From the NCBI RefSeq assembly GCF_015352955.1, contig NZ_JACYOX010000013.1:61461-125460 (forward strand): 64,000 nt of DNA, given 5' to 3'. Within the stretch, counting starts at the first letter, position 1, and each line of letters starts with the position of its first letter. The DNA is from Noviherbaspirillum soli (GTDB lineage Bacteria; Pseudomonadota; Gammaproteobacteria; Burkholderiales; Burkholderiaceae_D). Shown in pieces: positions 52,898 through 62,079 of the stretch. A program made the translations under genes and the position numbers. The notes under the pieces were generated by a model. It ran no database searches and was not told where the DNA came from. It saw only the letters and a program-made list of their open reading frames with translations.

Positions 52898-54131
52898 AAT
52901 ATTGATTGTAGAGGACGAGTTTGAGAAACGGCGGCTTTTAGTAGAAACTTTGCTACAAGTTAATCTTATTAGCATCAACGATATTGAGCATGCATCTGAC
53001 GTTTTCGCTGCCAAAAAATTGATTCAGCGTACCCGTTATGATTTAGTGATTCTTGATCTAAATATTCCGGCACGCGCAGATAAGCTACCAGAGGTAGGTG
53101 CTGGGTTAGACATTTTAAGATTCGTACGTCTAAACCATTCTGCAATTTCGCCTCGGTATATCGTGGGCATGTCAGCATATGATGATGCTATGGTAGCAGC
53201 TAAAGATGATTTCGCTCTATCACTTTGGAAATTACTTAAATTTTCTCACACTGATCTCAGTTGGCAGAGTCCGTTAAAACAGTCAGTCGAATATCTAATT
53301 GAGCAAAATCGTCCACCTTATCCTAATGACGGCAGGACCTATCACACTGACCTTGGAATAGTCGTTGCTCTTGAGGGAGAAGAGCTGGAAGGATTGAAGA
53401 GTATACATGCAAACTGGCAACAAGTCAGTGTGCCATATGACCACTCACGGTATATCCGCGGAACTTTCAATAATGGACAGCGCGAAATAGACGTTGTAGC
53501 TGTTGCAGCTGCAAAAATGGGAATGCCACCTGCAGCTGTCGTTGCATCAAAGCTAATCCACAATTTTCGCCCACGCTATCTCGCCATCGTGGGAATATGC
53601 GCTGGTGTTCGCGGAAAAACGAATCTTGGAGACATTTTAATCGCTGACCCTTGCTTCGATTGGGGCAGCGGCAAATGGGTGCGGGATGCAGATACAACGA
53701 AGCTCAGATTTCGCCCAGCCCCTTATCCATGGCGGCTAGATGAAGCGCTTCGTTCTGCCGCCGTTCAAGTATCAGAAATCCCAGGTGTTATTGATAAAAT
53801 TTATGATTCCTTTGAGGGTGTGCGTCCTCCCAACCGGCCGGCCGTAAAAATAGATGCGATGGCGAGCGGCGGCTCTGTATTACAAGCGACGGAATTAATG
53901 GATGATGTTCGTGATCAGCATAAAAATTTGGTGGGTGTAGAAATGGAAAGTTACGCTGTTTTTACCGCAGCAGAATATGCAGCTGATCCCAGACCGGAAT
54001 GTATCTCTATAAAGGCGGTATGTGATTTTGGTGATGATGAAAAAAGCGATGATTATCATACTTTTGCTGCTCATGCAAGCGCCCATTTCTTACATGAGCT
54101 AGCAACTCTTAAGCTTTTTAATGATAGTTAA
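52890..54131 (+). CDS. dtcC: Detocs effector, DtcC-like receiver-nucleosidase
   Basis: The product is 413 residues. The N-terminal receiver (about 1-125) has V-E-D-E and the phospho-acceptor Asp56 in V-I-L-D-L-N-I-P. The C-terminal domain (about 155-410) is a purine nucleoside phosphorylase/nucleosidase fold with G-I-C-A-G-V-R-G-K-T-N-L-G-D, the substrate-binding V-E-M-E-S-Y-A-V and the catalytic-aspartate region C-D-F-G-D-D. In Detocs the phosphorylated effector cleaves ATP to adenine and ribose triphosphate and so aborts infection. The receiver-PNP fusion directly downstream of a kinase and a lone receiver is the defining Detocs layout. Confidence 0.87.
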   Translation: MIKILIVEDEFEKRRLLVETLLQVNLISINDIEHASDVFAAKKLIQRTRYDLVILDLNIPARADKLPEVGAGLDILRFVRLNHSAISPRYIVGMSAYDDAMVAAKDDFALSLWKLLKFSHTDLSWQSPLKQSVEYLIEQNRPPYPNDGRTYHTDLGIVVALEGEELEGLKSIHANWQQVSVPYDHSRYIRGTFNNGQREIDVVAVAAAKMGMPPAAVVASKLIHNFRPRYLAIVGICAGVRGKTNLGDILIADPCFDWGSGKWVRDADTTKLRFRPAPYPWRLDEALRSAAVQVSEIPGVIDKIYDSFEGVRPPNRPAVKIDAMASGGSVLQATELMDDVRDQHKNLVGVEMESYAVFTAAEYAADPRPECISIKAVCDFGDDEKSDDYHTFAAHASAHFLHELATLKLFNDS

Positions 54132-54295
54132 TCTTTTTATTAACTACGTCTACGATTCTATTCCAAGAGATATTTCGAAAATGGGAATTATCAGCAGAGA
54201 AGATTTGATGTTTAACGAAATAAGACATATTTAAGCCGAGAATAGAGGAGGCTAGCTGAATCGTAAAATAGAGACCGGGATGTCTCCTTTCGCCT

Positions 54296-55522
54296 GTGAA
54301 TTCAACTGGTGGATGCAACACACTAAAGACTGCGTAAGCAGAAGGAGTGTTGCAAATGAAGCAGAGGCCACGGATTTATTACACGGAAAGCCAGAAAGCT
54401 CTGATGTGGGAACACTGGCAAAAAGGCGATTCGCTCCAGCAAATCGCGCAGCTGTTTGATCGCAAACATTCGTCAATTGAACGAATCTTGGCAGAGACCG
54501 GCGGCATCCGTCCGGCGCCGCGGCGCCGATCTCGTCTGGCGCTTACCTTGGCTGAACGCGAAGAAATCTCCCGCGCGATTGCAACAGGTGAATCAATTCG
54601 ATCGATCGCGAAATCCCTGGGACGGGCACCGTCGACCATCAGCCGCGAGATCCACCGTAACGGTGGGGAGGAACGCTATCGGGCAGCGCAAGCCGAGCAG
54701 GCTGCCTGGGAACGGGCTCGCCGTCCCAAGACCTGTAAACTGGTCGTCAACCGAGCGCTGGCGCGCATGGTGGCCGCCAGGCTTCGATTGCTGTGGTCGC
54801 CAGAACAGATCGCTGGCTGGCTGAAACAGGCGTATCCAAATGACGAGTGCTTTCAAGTGTCACACGAGACCATTTATCGCAGCCTCTTTATCCAGGCCCG
54901 TGGTGCTCTGAAGAAGGAATTGCTGGCGCATTTGCGACGGACCCGAATCATGCGTCGCTCGCGCCATCACACTCAGAAATCAGACAATCACGGCAGAATT
55001 CTGGATACCGTATCCATCAGCGAGCGTCCGGCTACGGTGGAAGACCGGGCTGTTCCGGGGCACTGGGAAGGCGACCTGCTCTTTGGAAGCAAGAATAGCC
55101 AGATTGCGACCTTGGTCGAGCGGCAAACGCGCTACGCGATGCTGGTGAAGGTGGCAGGCAAGGATACCCAGACCGTCATCGACGCGCTCATCAGGCATGC
55201 GCGCAAGCTGCCGGAAGAGCTCTACCAATCCTTGACGTGGGATCGTGGCAAGGAAATGGCCGACCATAAGCGGTTTACACTGGCAACCGATATCCAGGTG
55301 TATTTCTGTGATCCGCACCATCCGTGGCAGCGTGGGTCGAATGAAAATACAAACGGCTTATTAAGGCAGTATTTCCCCAAGGGGATCGATCTGTCGAGTT
55401 ACACGCAGGCGAACCTCAATGCCATTGCGAGGCAATTAAATGAACGGCCGCGAAAAACGTTAAATTACGAAACGCCCGCTCAGCGGTTTCACCAATCTGT
55501 TGCGTCGATCGGTTGAATCCAC
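54296..55522 (+). mobile_element. IS30-family insertion sequence
   Basis: The transposase is flanked by inverted repeats of about 25 bases, 54296-54320 (starting GTGAATTCAAC) and 55498-55522 (ending GGTTGAATCCAC); about 20 positions match. It marks the right limit of the AT-rich defence island. Confidence 0.85.
54356..55516 (+). CDS. IS30-family transposase
   Basis: The 386-residue product has an N-terminal helix-turn-helix (S-I-R-S-I-A-K-S-L-G-R-A-P-S-T-I-S-R-E) and a DDE core with G-H-W-E-G-D-L, W-D-R-G-K-E-M and N-E-N-T-N-G-L-L-R-Q. The start at 54356 follows AAGGAG 8 bases upstream. It appears full length. Confidence 0.93.
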   Translation: MKQRPRIYYTESQKALMWEHWQKGDSLQQIAQLFDRKHSSIERILAETGGIRPAPRRRSRLALTLAEREEISRAIATGESIRSIAKSLGRAPSTISREIHRNGGEERYRAAQAEQAAWERARRPKTCKLVVNRALARMVAARLRLLWSPEQIAGWLKQAYPNDECFQVSHETIYRSLFIQARGALKKELLAHLRRTRIMRRSRHHTQKSDNHGRILDTVSISERPATVEDRAVPGHWEGDLLFGSKNSQIATLVERQTRYAMLVKVAGKDTQTVIDALIRHARKLPEELYQSLTWDRGKEMADHKRFTLATDIQVYFCDPHHPWQRGSNENTNGLLRQYFPKGIDLSSYTQANLNAIARQLNERPRKTLNYETPAQRFHQSVASIG

Positions 55523-55742
55523 ACCGTAAACCAGACTATCAGGAGTAAATTATTTCTCTGGCAAGATTGGGGGAGGGCGTGGGCCGAGATAAAGTCAGTG
55601 TGCGGCATCGCAGTTTTCCGTGCTTCTCCCTCGCCATCATTGGAGCGGAAAAATATTATTGGAATGTCAAGGGTGGCCGAAAATGTGCTGGCAGTGTGCC
55701 AAGCTCCTTTGATTGGGGACTTCTGCGAAAGGAAGATTGCGC

Positions 55743-56084
55743 ATGGAAAAGCCGACTGTTGCTCCCCAAGTCTTGAGGGATCAGACCCGCGCCGTGCTCC
55801 TAGCCGCGCTGCTCGGCAACTTCGGCCTGCATCATTTCTACCTTCGCCAGCGCTTCCCGGGAACGTTATACCTCCTGTTTTGTTGGAGTGGCGTACCGGG
55901 CGTGCTTGCTTCGCTAGAAGCTTGCCGCTATGGACTCATGAGCACGGAAGCTTGGGCCGAACTCTATAACGGAGGCACGTTGGGCAAACCGATGCCGCGC
56001 TGGTTGCCACTCGTTCTGGTTGGCACCCCGCTTGCGATTCTTGCCGCTATACTCGCCGCGATGTACATGGGATACGACTTTTGA
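55743..56084 (+). CDS. TM2-domain membrane protein
   Basis: The 113-residue product starts at ATG 55743. It has the TM2 pattern: a first hydrophobic segment with G-N-F-G-L-H-H-F-Y-L, a second segment, then a charged turn (E-A-C-R-Y-G). A third hydrophobic segment lies near the C-terminus. TM2 proteins are small membrane proteins of largely unknown role in bacteria. It begins just downstream of the IS30 element with no clear operon partner. Confidence 0.75.
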   Translation: MEKPTVAPQVLRDQTRAVLLAALLGNFGLHHFYLRQRFPGTLYLLFCWSGVPGVLASLEACRYGLMSTEAWAELYNGGTLGKPMPRWLPLVLVGTPLAILAAILAAMYMGYDF

Positions 56085-56428
56085 GCAATGCAGCACATCC
56101 CTTTGCGCCATGTTTATCCCGGCGTAGCGACCCCGAGAAGTTGTGGTCACGGTACAGAGCGCAGACGCTGGAGCAAACTGGTGCCGGCTATCTTGTTTCG
56201 GCCTGACTCACGCCACGCGCCAATCGATTCCGCAATAGCCGGGATAATTTAGACGGCGTGGTGAGGTAGCCAGGCCCGAATACGCCTCAATAGACACAGC
56301 CAGCCAAGCGCAGATTAAGTGTGTATATAATTGATTTAAGTGCTCCCACTGTTCTAAATGACAACATTCTTTCAAGAGCTGGTCCCAAACGTGGAAAGAA
56401 ATCCCCCCGTCTGTTTTATTTGAACGAC

Positions 56429-56680
56429 GACATGCCCGCCAAGCATTTTCTAGCCGTGCTAGGATTTGCCGCCTGTTTTAAGAGGCTTTCAATGACGACG
56501 ACTCGTATTTCGCCGACTCAGGTGCAAGCCAACGGCTATATCTATGTTTTTGAAGACGACGAGGAAGCTGATGACTTCCAAGCGTGCGCTACCGGAGTAG
56601 ATGTGGCTTACTGCGAGCTAGAGCATGCTGTGATTAGCAAATTGCCAGTAGAAGCCGTCCGCCATGCTTGGCGTTCATAA
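56429..56680 (+). CDS. Hypothetical protein
   Basis: The product is about 83 residues with an acidic segment (V-F-E-D-D-E-E-A-D-D-F) in the second half. The start is uncertain: ATG 56429 is shown, while ATG 56495 or the longer frame from 56321 are possible. No family is recognised. Confidence 0.4.
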   Translation, partial: DMPAKHFLAVLGFAACFKRLSMTTTRISPTQVQANGYIYVFEDDEEADDFQACATGVDVAYCELEHAVISKLPVEAVRHAWRS

Positions 56681-56923
56681 GATCAAACCAGCAGGATATA
56701 AGTGTTTCTTGCCGGTTTGTATGCGCTGAAGCTTCAAGCACAATTGAAACAATGTTGAACCATCTTACTCATGAGGTGAAAGAGAGGTAAGTTTAAGTAT
56801 AACAGTCTTTGTTACTTAATTTTACATAAATATGATTATCGGATTTTTCTTATAGGAAATTATTTCGATTGATCAGTCCCAATATGTGCCCGATGAGTTC
56901 GTACCATGTAACGGCACATCCTT

Positions 56924-57214
56924 TTAGGCCGCCCGTCTGGATGGCTTTGTACGGACCACGACGTTCGGCTTGGCTGCGTTCCGCTTTTCTTGGTTGGGCT
57001 GCCCAGCTTCTCCGTCTATAGGCGCGATGGTCGAGATGGCATGCTTATAGACCAACTGCGTCGTCGTGCTTTTCACCGCAACGATGTAATTATCGAAAAA
57101 GTCCACTTGTCCCTGCAGCCGGATGCCATTCACCAGATAAATGGCGACCGGCGTTTCGTCCTCTTGGAGGTCCTGCAGGAACTTATTCTGTAAAGCATGC
57201 AATGGTCGTTCCAT
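56924..57214 (-). CDS. hfq: Hfq paralogue (Sm-like RNA chaperone)
   Basis: The 96-residue product has the N-terminal Q-N-K-F-L-Q-D-L region, Sm1 ([13 protein letters not shown]) and Sm2 (Y-K-H-A-I-S-T-I), the hallmark Hfq segments. The RNA-binding Lys-His of Y-K-H is kept. The loop [10 protein letters not shown] differs from the usual F-D-Q-F-V-I-L-L-K-N. The C-terminal 30 residues are basic. It is presumably a second copy besides the chromosomal one and could re-wire small-RNA regulation in favour of the element. It is the last gene of a leftward operon. Confidence 0.85.
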   Translation of the reverse strand: MERPLHALQNKFLQDLQEDETPVAIYLVNGIRLQGQVDFFDNYIVAVKSTTTQLVYKHAISTIAPIDGEAGQPNQEKRNAAKPNVVVRTKPSRRAA

Positions 57215-57314
57215 CGTTATTCCTTTATACCTGCTTCAGTCAGCACAGCACGGTTTCTGAAACCGATTGCATGGCAGCGTAATAACGCATCCATTTTGCC
57301 GAACCAGCCATCGA

Positions 57315-57548
57315 TTACCGTATCGTGGATCCGTTATATGCCTGCTCCAGCAGGCGTCGCGGTGTAACCCCGCTGAATCCGCTGTTGGGCGTATCGAGCC
57401 AGGTCATCAGCCAACGCTCCGCCTCAATCCTACCGGCACACCCGCCGGCCGTAATCATCGACTGAACCAGGATTAACAACTCAGCCACTTCATCCTGGTC
57501 ATCCCTTCGCTTATGCATCGCTTCCATGGCAAACTTTTCAACTTGCAT
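57315..57548 (-). CDS. DUF2384-type protein (Xre/MbcA/ParS-like C-terminal domain)
   Basis: The 77-residue product has A-E-R-W-L-M-T-W-L-D-T-P-N-S-G-F and T-P-R-R-L-L-E-Q, the WL-x-T-P-N ... G-x-T-P-x-x-L-L pattern of the toxin-binding domain of RES-Xre/ParST antitoxins. No DNA-binding domain and no RES toxin is adjacent. It overlaps the end of the upstream gene by 11 bases. An antitoxin origin is inferred, but the present role is uncertain. Confidence 0.6.
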   Translation of the reverse strand: MQVEKFAMEAMHKRRDDQDEVAELLILVQSMITAGGCAGRIEAERWLMTWLDTPNSGFSGVTPRRLLEQAYNGSTIR

Positions 57549-58797
57549 CACCTATCCTCGTTGAATACGGATTCTGACGCTTCCTTCCGGAAACAGCGTT
57601 CATTTCTATGCCGCTAAACGGCATACGGCGCCGTGATCCACCGGTAATCGATCCTGGCGAAGCGAGCCATGCATCAAGTTGTGTTATCACCCCGTCCATG
57701 CCGCCATCTAGCCGAATATACCGATGCCGCAGCAGGCGGCTCAACAAGGCATCTGTACCAACAGAAATTTCCTCACGCAGCGCGATAATGCGCTGACAGT
57801 GTCCAAATCGCCGGACGTCCGACAGGGCCTCTGCCTGGACGATCGTCAGATGGAGTTGCGGATAACGTTGGCGCAGTCCCTCAAAATCAGAACCCGGCGT
57901 GCTGACCAAGCCAATCTTGGGCTTGAAATCACTATCTGCAGACGGCGGAAGCTTGGGATCGAAAAGGGGCTGGACATCGAGTTCATCACACTCCTCATGA
58001 TCCTCATACGGTGCAACATCGATATTGACCCTTTTCACGTCGGCGTCATCAGTGCGGCGCTGCTCGCCAGTTGAATTGTCAGGCCTGGAGTTGAGTTGCC
58101 TCTCCTCGACAATGGGTCCATGCACTGCTCCTTCACGTCGGAACACGACCGGAGATGGAGCTTGGCTGGATGCAACCGGCAGAGTGGCCCTTAGGCCGTG
58201 AGCAGAAATGACTTTCACAATGGCTTTGGCGAATTCTTCACAAATCATCAAAAGGAAAGGACGCGCCGCTTCCATCAAGCCAGGTATAGGGACACGTTGC
58301 AGCGACTGAGCGGAATCTTCGATCGCCTGGTGCATCGACCTGCCCCCTTGCTTTTCGGGAATCCTGTCTCCATCAGCCGTCTGGTCCGCAGGTAATTCCG
58401 CCCTTTCATGCATCTGATCCCTTGCCTCAAGCTCTCGGTCTAGGGCGAGGGCAACTTTTGCTGCTGTCTCTGAGGTAGTCCGTCGCTTTTCACTCACTTC
58501 CGCCTTTTCTGCACAAGGGACTACCTGTTCTCCATCGGGTACCAACTGAGTCACCTCTTCCAGCCGTGCCCGTATGCCCGCGAATCCCTGTGCAATCGAC
58601 CCGAGTTTTCGGTGGCGGTCGTTCGGCAGCACTTCCTGCGCGACAAACACGTCCCTGGCTTTAATCTTTTGCACATCGAGCGCCCCCATCGGCTCCCCAC
58701 CTTGTTTTGCGCAAAGGTGGCGAGCAAGCATGTGCCATTCGTCCTCTGTCCAGCGAATCAGCGTGGACACGGTTTTTTGATCGGTATCGTTCGGCAT
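57538..58797 (-). CDS. Unknown protein, first gene of the DUF2384-Hfq operon
   Basis: The 419-residue product starts at ATG 58797; the longer frame to 58944 is not favoured. The N-terminus (T-L-I-R-W-T-E-D-E-W-H-M-L-A-R-H-L) could be a small helical DNA-binding domain. The middle 250 residues are charged and low-complexity. The C-terminus (K-I-G-L-V-S-T-P-G-S-D-F-E-G-L, then V-G-T-D-A-L-L-S-R-L-L-R-H-R-Y) looks like a compact alpha/beta domain. I do not recognise a family. The coupling with an antitoxin-like protein and Hfq hints at a regulatory role. Confidence 0.6.
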   Translation of the reverse strand: MPNDTDQKTVSTLIRWTEDEWHMLARHLCAKQGGEPMGALDVQKIKARDVFVAQEVLPNDRHRKLGSIAQGFAGIRARLEEVTQLVPDGEQVVPCAEKAEVSEKRRTTSETAAKVALALDRELEARDQMHERAELPADQTADGDRIPEKQGGRSMHQAIEDSAQSLQRVPIPGLMEAARPFLLMICEEFAKAIVKVISAHGLRATLPVASSQAPSPVVFRREGAVHGPIVEERQLNSRPDNSTGEQRRTDDADVKRVNIDVAPYEDHEECDELDVQPLFDPKLPPSADSDFKPKIGLVSTPGSDFEGLRQRYPQLHLTIVQAEALSDVRRFGHCQRIIALREEISVGTDALLSRLLRHRYIRLDGGMDGVITQLDAWLASPGSITGGSRRRMPFSGIEMNAVSGRKRQNPYSTRIGDAS

Positions 58798-59395
58798 TTC
58801 TTGAATCGAAAAAATAGCGTAGAAATTGTTTGCAAAGTTAGGCAACAGTCTTGGTCGCCGATGCCCGATGTCTGTTTCATCTATAGATCCATGCTCAAGC
58901 GAGTTCTCACAGGAGGCGCCAGTGTAATTACAACGGCTCATCACCGCGGCACACTATTTGTGCGGTCAAACATCGCTTGATGAGCGCAGTGTAATTGGCG
59001 ACGGATCCCAACAGATCAGTATAAAACTTGTCGCAAAATGGGCACCACGGTGCAAACAACCACCGGCGGAGCTGGTCGAAAGAATTTCCTGGATGCACTA
59101 ACATAGCCGGATGCGCCCTCTTCGCCTCTTTCGTATTTTATGTCATCCCGTGGACTGCTTCCCAAACGCCTGGCTCGATCATTCCCTGCTGCGGGAGCAA
59201 AAGATATTGACTCGCCGCTTGCGCGCGCACGGCGTGTGCCACGGAGAAAATATAGGATAGCCCCGAGCGGCTATATCGTGCGAAAGAAACCGCGCTAAAT
59301 AGGCAGCTCTATACTTGAATCCGATCACGATTCCTGTCGGATAGCGTTGTGGAACGCCTCTGAGTGCCTATCACGCGGCCAGGGCCATCACGCCT
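58798..59395. other. Intergenic stretch of about 600 bases
   Basis: This contains the control region of the leftward operon. No supported gene or RNA was seen. Confidence 0.4.
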
Positions 59396-59983
59396 TTATG
59401 CAGGACCATGCGCCATCGCTGCAGTATCTGCTCCACTATTTTTCCCAGCAGGCGCACCATGCGAGCCAGCTTGAGCGTCGATCGCGTACTGTTCCGGTGC
59501 CCCCACCAACCATCCCGGCCGGCGCCCATGCCCGGTCCACGTCTTATCGGAGTTCGGGTCCCGGTATTTTGCTGCCCCTGGAACTGCCGTCTTCTTTTCC
59601 ATTTGGGTCGTGGAGCCTCTTGGAGACCGCTTGGCCACGCGCGGGCTTTCCTCTGCCGTTTTTGACTTGACGGACGAGGATGCCGACTTGGCGGCGCGCC
59701 GCTTCTTCCCCTTGTCCTCGGATTGCACCGCCGTCGCCTGTTTCGGTTTTCGTCCGCGCTTGCCTTTTCCATCCGCTCCATTGCCAGCCGTAAGTCTTGG
59801 CATACTTCCCTTCTGTGCCTGGGAAGCGCCACGCAACGCCGTTCTCGAATTATCCACCGAATTAATTTGTTCCAGCGCCTTCTCTAATTCGGATACCTGA
59901 TCGCTCCATAGAGCCAGGACAGAACGAGCATGCTCCAAGTCTGCCTGGATCAGGGCGCGTGCCGACGCCAAATTACTGATCAT
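59396..59983 (-). CDS. H-NS-like nucleoid protein with long linker
   Basis: The 195-residue product has an N-terminal coiled-coil region (A-L-I-Q-A-D-L-E-H-A-R-S-V-L) for dimerisation, a long Lys/Ala/Ser-rich linker and the H-NS DNA-binding motif K-Y-R-D-P-N-S-D-K-T-W-T-G-H-G-R-R-P-G-W at about residues 135-155. It binds AT-rich DNA and probably silences recently acquired genes. The motif is internal, with a tail of 40 residues after it, which is unusual. The start at 59983 has a GAGGAG site. It diverges from the SWIB gene. Confidence 0.85.
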   Translation of the reverse strand: MISNLASARALIQADLEHARSVLALWSDQVSELEKALEQINSVDNSRTALRGASQAQKGSMPRLTAGNGADGKGKRGRKPKQATAVQSEDKGKKRRAAKSASSSVKSKTAEESPRVAKRSPRGSTTQMEKKTAVPGAAKYRDPNSDKTWTGHGRRPGWLVGAPEQYAIDAQAGSHGAPAGKNSGADTAAMAHGPA

Positions 59984-60213
59984 TCTTTTCTCCTCACTGA
60001 ATGTTCCACCATCACGACGATACTTTGTAGCAGCATCCATAAACAGCTTAGCAGCAATAATGAAAAGTGATAGTCGATAGGCGCACGATCGATCGCATTA
60101 GGCATGTCAACTCCCATCCCTTACAATGCGCCTATCAAAACACCTTCAGTGCTTTTCTCATTACGCTCCAGAGGCAGCTAGTGGCTCCCAGCACGAGTTT
60201 AAAGGAACGAATC

Positions 60214-60498
60214 ATGGCAACAGCCGCAAAAGCAGCAAAGAAAGACAGCAGGCCCAATGCCGGTTTCATGAAGCCGGTCACGCCATCGAGTGCGTTGGCC
60301 GCAGTGATTGGCGCCGAAGCGGTGCCCCGTACCGAAATTACAAAGAAGGTCTGGGACTATATCAAGGCGAACAAGCTGCAAGACGCGGCAAACAAGCGCA
60401 ACATCAATGCCGACGCGAAATTGCAAGCCGTATTCGATGGGAAAAAGCAAGTGACCATGTTTGAGATGACGAAGCTGATTTCAGCGCATCTGAAGTAA
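60214..60498 (+). CDS. SWIB/MDM2-domain protein
   Basis: The 94-residue product starts at ATG 60214 after AAAGGA. Residues about 20-90 form a SWIB domain (R-T-E-I-T-K-K-V-W-D-Y-I-K-A-N-K-L-Q-D, later F-E-M-T-K-L-I-S-A-H-L). Short SWIB proteins are common in bacteria, where their role in chromatin-like DNA handling is unclear. It is divergent from the H-NS-like gene, which may give shared control. Confidence 0.88.
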   Translation: MATAAKAAKKDSRPNAGFMKPVTPSSALAAVIGAEAVPRTEITKKVWDYIKANKLQDAANKRNINADAKLQAVFDGKKQVTMFEMTKLISAHLK

Positions 60499-60675
60499 CA
60501 TCAACAGTAGCCTATCGCTCGCTTTCTCTATAATCATGTTTCGACGTCGGCTACGCGTAGTGGGCAGGCGCCGACTCGCCTTCCCCTACTCCACCGCTTG
60601 AAGTTACGGGCCGCTCCGTAGAGCGCCCATTTCCATGGGTCCTGTGTGCCTGATGATGTTCAGCAACCGAAGCTA

Positions 60676-62079
60676 ATGCAAGAGAACAAAGGCCAATTGA
60701 ACGATAGTTACAAGCAGCCTCAGGCTGACGGACTTCCCCCGCACGAACGAGCATGGGCAATGCTATCGGTCTCCATTGGCGTAGGCATGGCTTCTCTCGA
60801 TACAGCCATCGCTAATACCGCGCTTCCTGCTATGGCAGAACAGTTACATGCAACGCCGGCTGCATCGGTCTGGATCGTCAATATCTACCATCTAGCGATG
60901 GTGGCGACGCTTTTGCCCTTTGCCGCCTGGAGTGAAACTGTCGGATATCGACGTATGTGCATTGCGGGCATTGCCTTGTTTACGGTTGCATCATTCGCCT
61001 GCGCCATGGCATGGTCACTGCCCGCCCTAGTGACAGCCCGGCTTCTTCAAGGACTAGGGGCAAGCGCCTTGATGAGCGTAAATGGCGCGTTACTGCGAAT
61101 GATTTATCCAGCGCGCCTGAGAGGAAGAGGATTTGGCACCAACGCCCTAGTCGTTGCCATCGGCTTCGCATTGGGCCCGTCCGTCGCGTCGTTGATATTG
61201 TCGTGGTGGTCGTGGCCATGGCTCTTCGCCATCAATGTTCCGTTAGGCATCATCGCTGTCTTCCTGGGCCTGCGCGTGTTGCCACAGTCGCGGTCACATA
61301 ACAGCAGGATTGATGTGATGGCAGCGTTGTACGCCATGGGTGCGTTCGGTCTACTCATTCTGGCACTGAGCGACGCAGCGCACCTGGCATCAATACCGAC
61401 AATTGTTGTCGAATTTGGCTTGGCTGCCATGTTCTTTGTGCTGTTGCTCTGGCGAGAGGTAGGCAAAGAGGCGCCCATTCTTCCTACGGATTTATTTCGT
61501 CGAGCGGCGTTTGCTTTGTCTTCGCTGACTGCGGTATGTACCTTTGCCTGCCAAAGCCTGGCTTTCGTATCCCTACCCTTTTATTTTGAAACCGTATTAA
61601 ATCGCTCGCCGGTGGAAACGGGCTTTTTGATGACGCCTTGGGCGATCTTCGTCGGTATCATGGCACCCATTGCAGGACGTCTGAGTGACCGCTATGCCCC
61701 GGGCCTCCTTGGGGGCATTGGTCTTTCGGTTCTGGCGGGCGGGATGGTATCGCTGTACCATCTTCCACCTCAGTCCACCGCACTTGCCATCAGCTGGCGC
61801 ATGGCCGTCTGTGGGATTGGTTTCGGTTTTTTTCAAGCACCCAATTTGAAGGCAATCATGGGAAGTGCGCCACCCCACCGCAGTGGCGGCGCCAGTGGCA
61901 TCATCGCGATATCGCGACTGACTGGTCAAGCGATCGGTGCAGCTCTGGTCGCGTTGTGCCTGAGTCTGTCTCCACATCAGGGCTCGAGCTATGCGCTGTT
62001 ACTGGGCGCGTTGTTTGCCTCCCTTGCCTGTATTGTTAGTTTTTCCAGATTGTTTGTTACACCCACTCCAGCGGATTAG
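60676..62079 (+). CDS. MFS drug/proton antiporter, DHA2 type
   Basis: The 467-residue inner-membrane exporter has about 12-14 hydrophobic segments and the motif S-L-D-T-A-I-A-N-T-A-L-P near the start of TM1. It also has V-W-I-V-N-I-Y-H-L-A, R-L-L-Q-G-L-G-A-S-A (motif C-like region) and the G-F-G-T-N loop, as in EmrB/QacA-type transporters. It would export a toxic compound using the proton gradient. The start could also be a GTG at 60646. No regulator or membrane-fusion partner is next to it. Confidence 0.88.
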   Translation: MQENKGQLNDSYKQPQADGLPPHERAWAMLSVSIGVGMASLDTAIANTALPAMAEQLHATPAASVWIVNIYHLAMVATLLPFAAWSETVGYRRMCIAGIALFTVASFACAMAWSLPALVTARLLQGLGASALMSVNGALLRMIYPARLRGRGFGTNALVVAIGFALGPSVASLILSWWSWPWLFAINVPLGIIAVFLGLRVLPQSRSHNSRIDVMAALYAMGAFGLLILALSDAAHLASIPTIVVEFGLAAMFFVLLLWREVGKEAPILPTDLFRRAAFALSSLTAVCTFACQSLAFVSLPFYFETVLNRSPVETGFLMTPWAIFVGIMAPIAGRLSDRYAPGLLGGIGLSVLAGGMVSLYHLPPQSTALAISWRMAVCGIGFGFFQAPNLKAIMGSAPPHRSGGASGIIAISRLTGQAIGAALVALCLSLSPHQGSSYALLLGALFASLACIVSFSRLFVTPTPAD

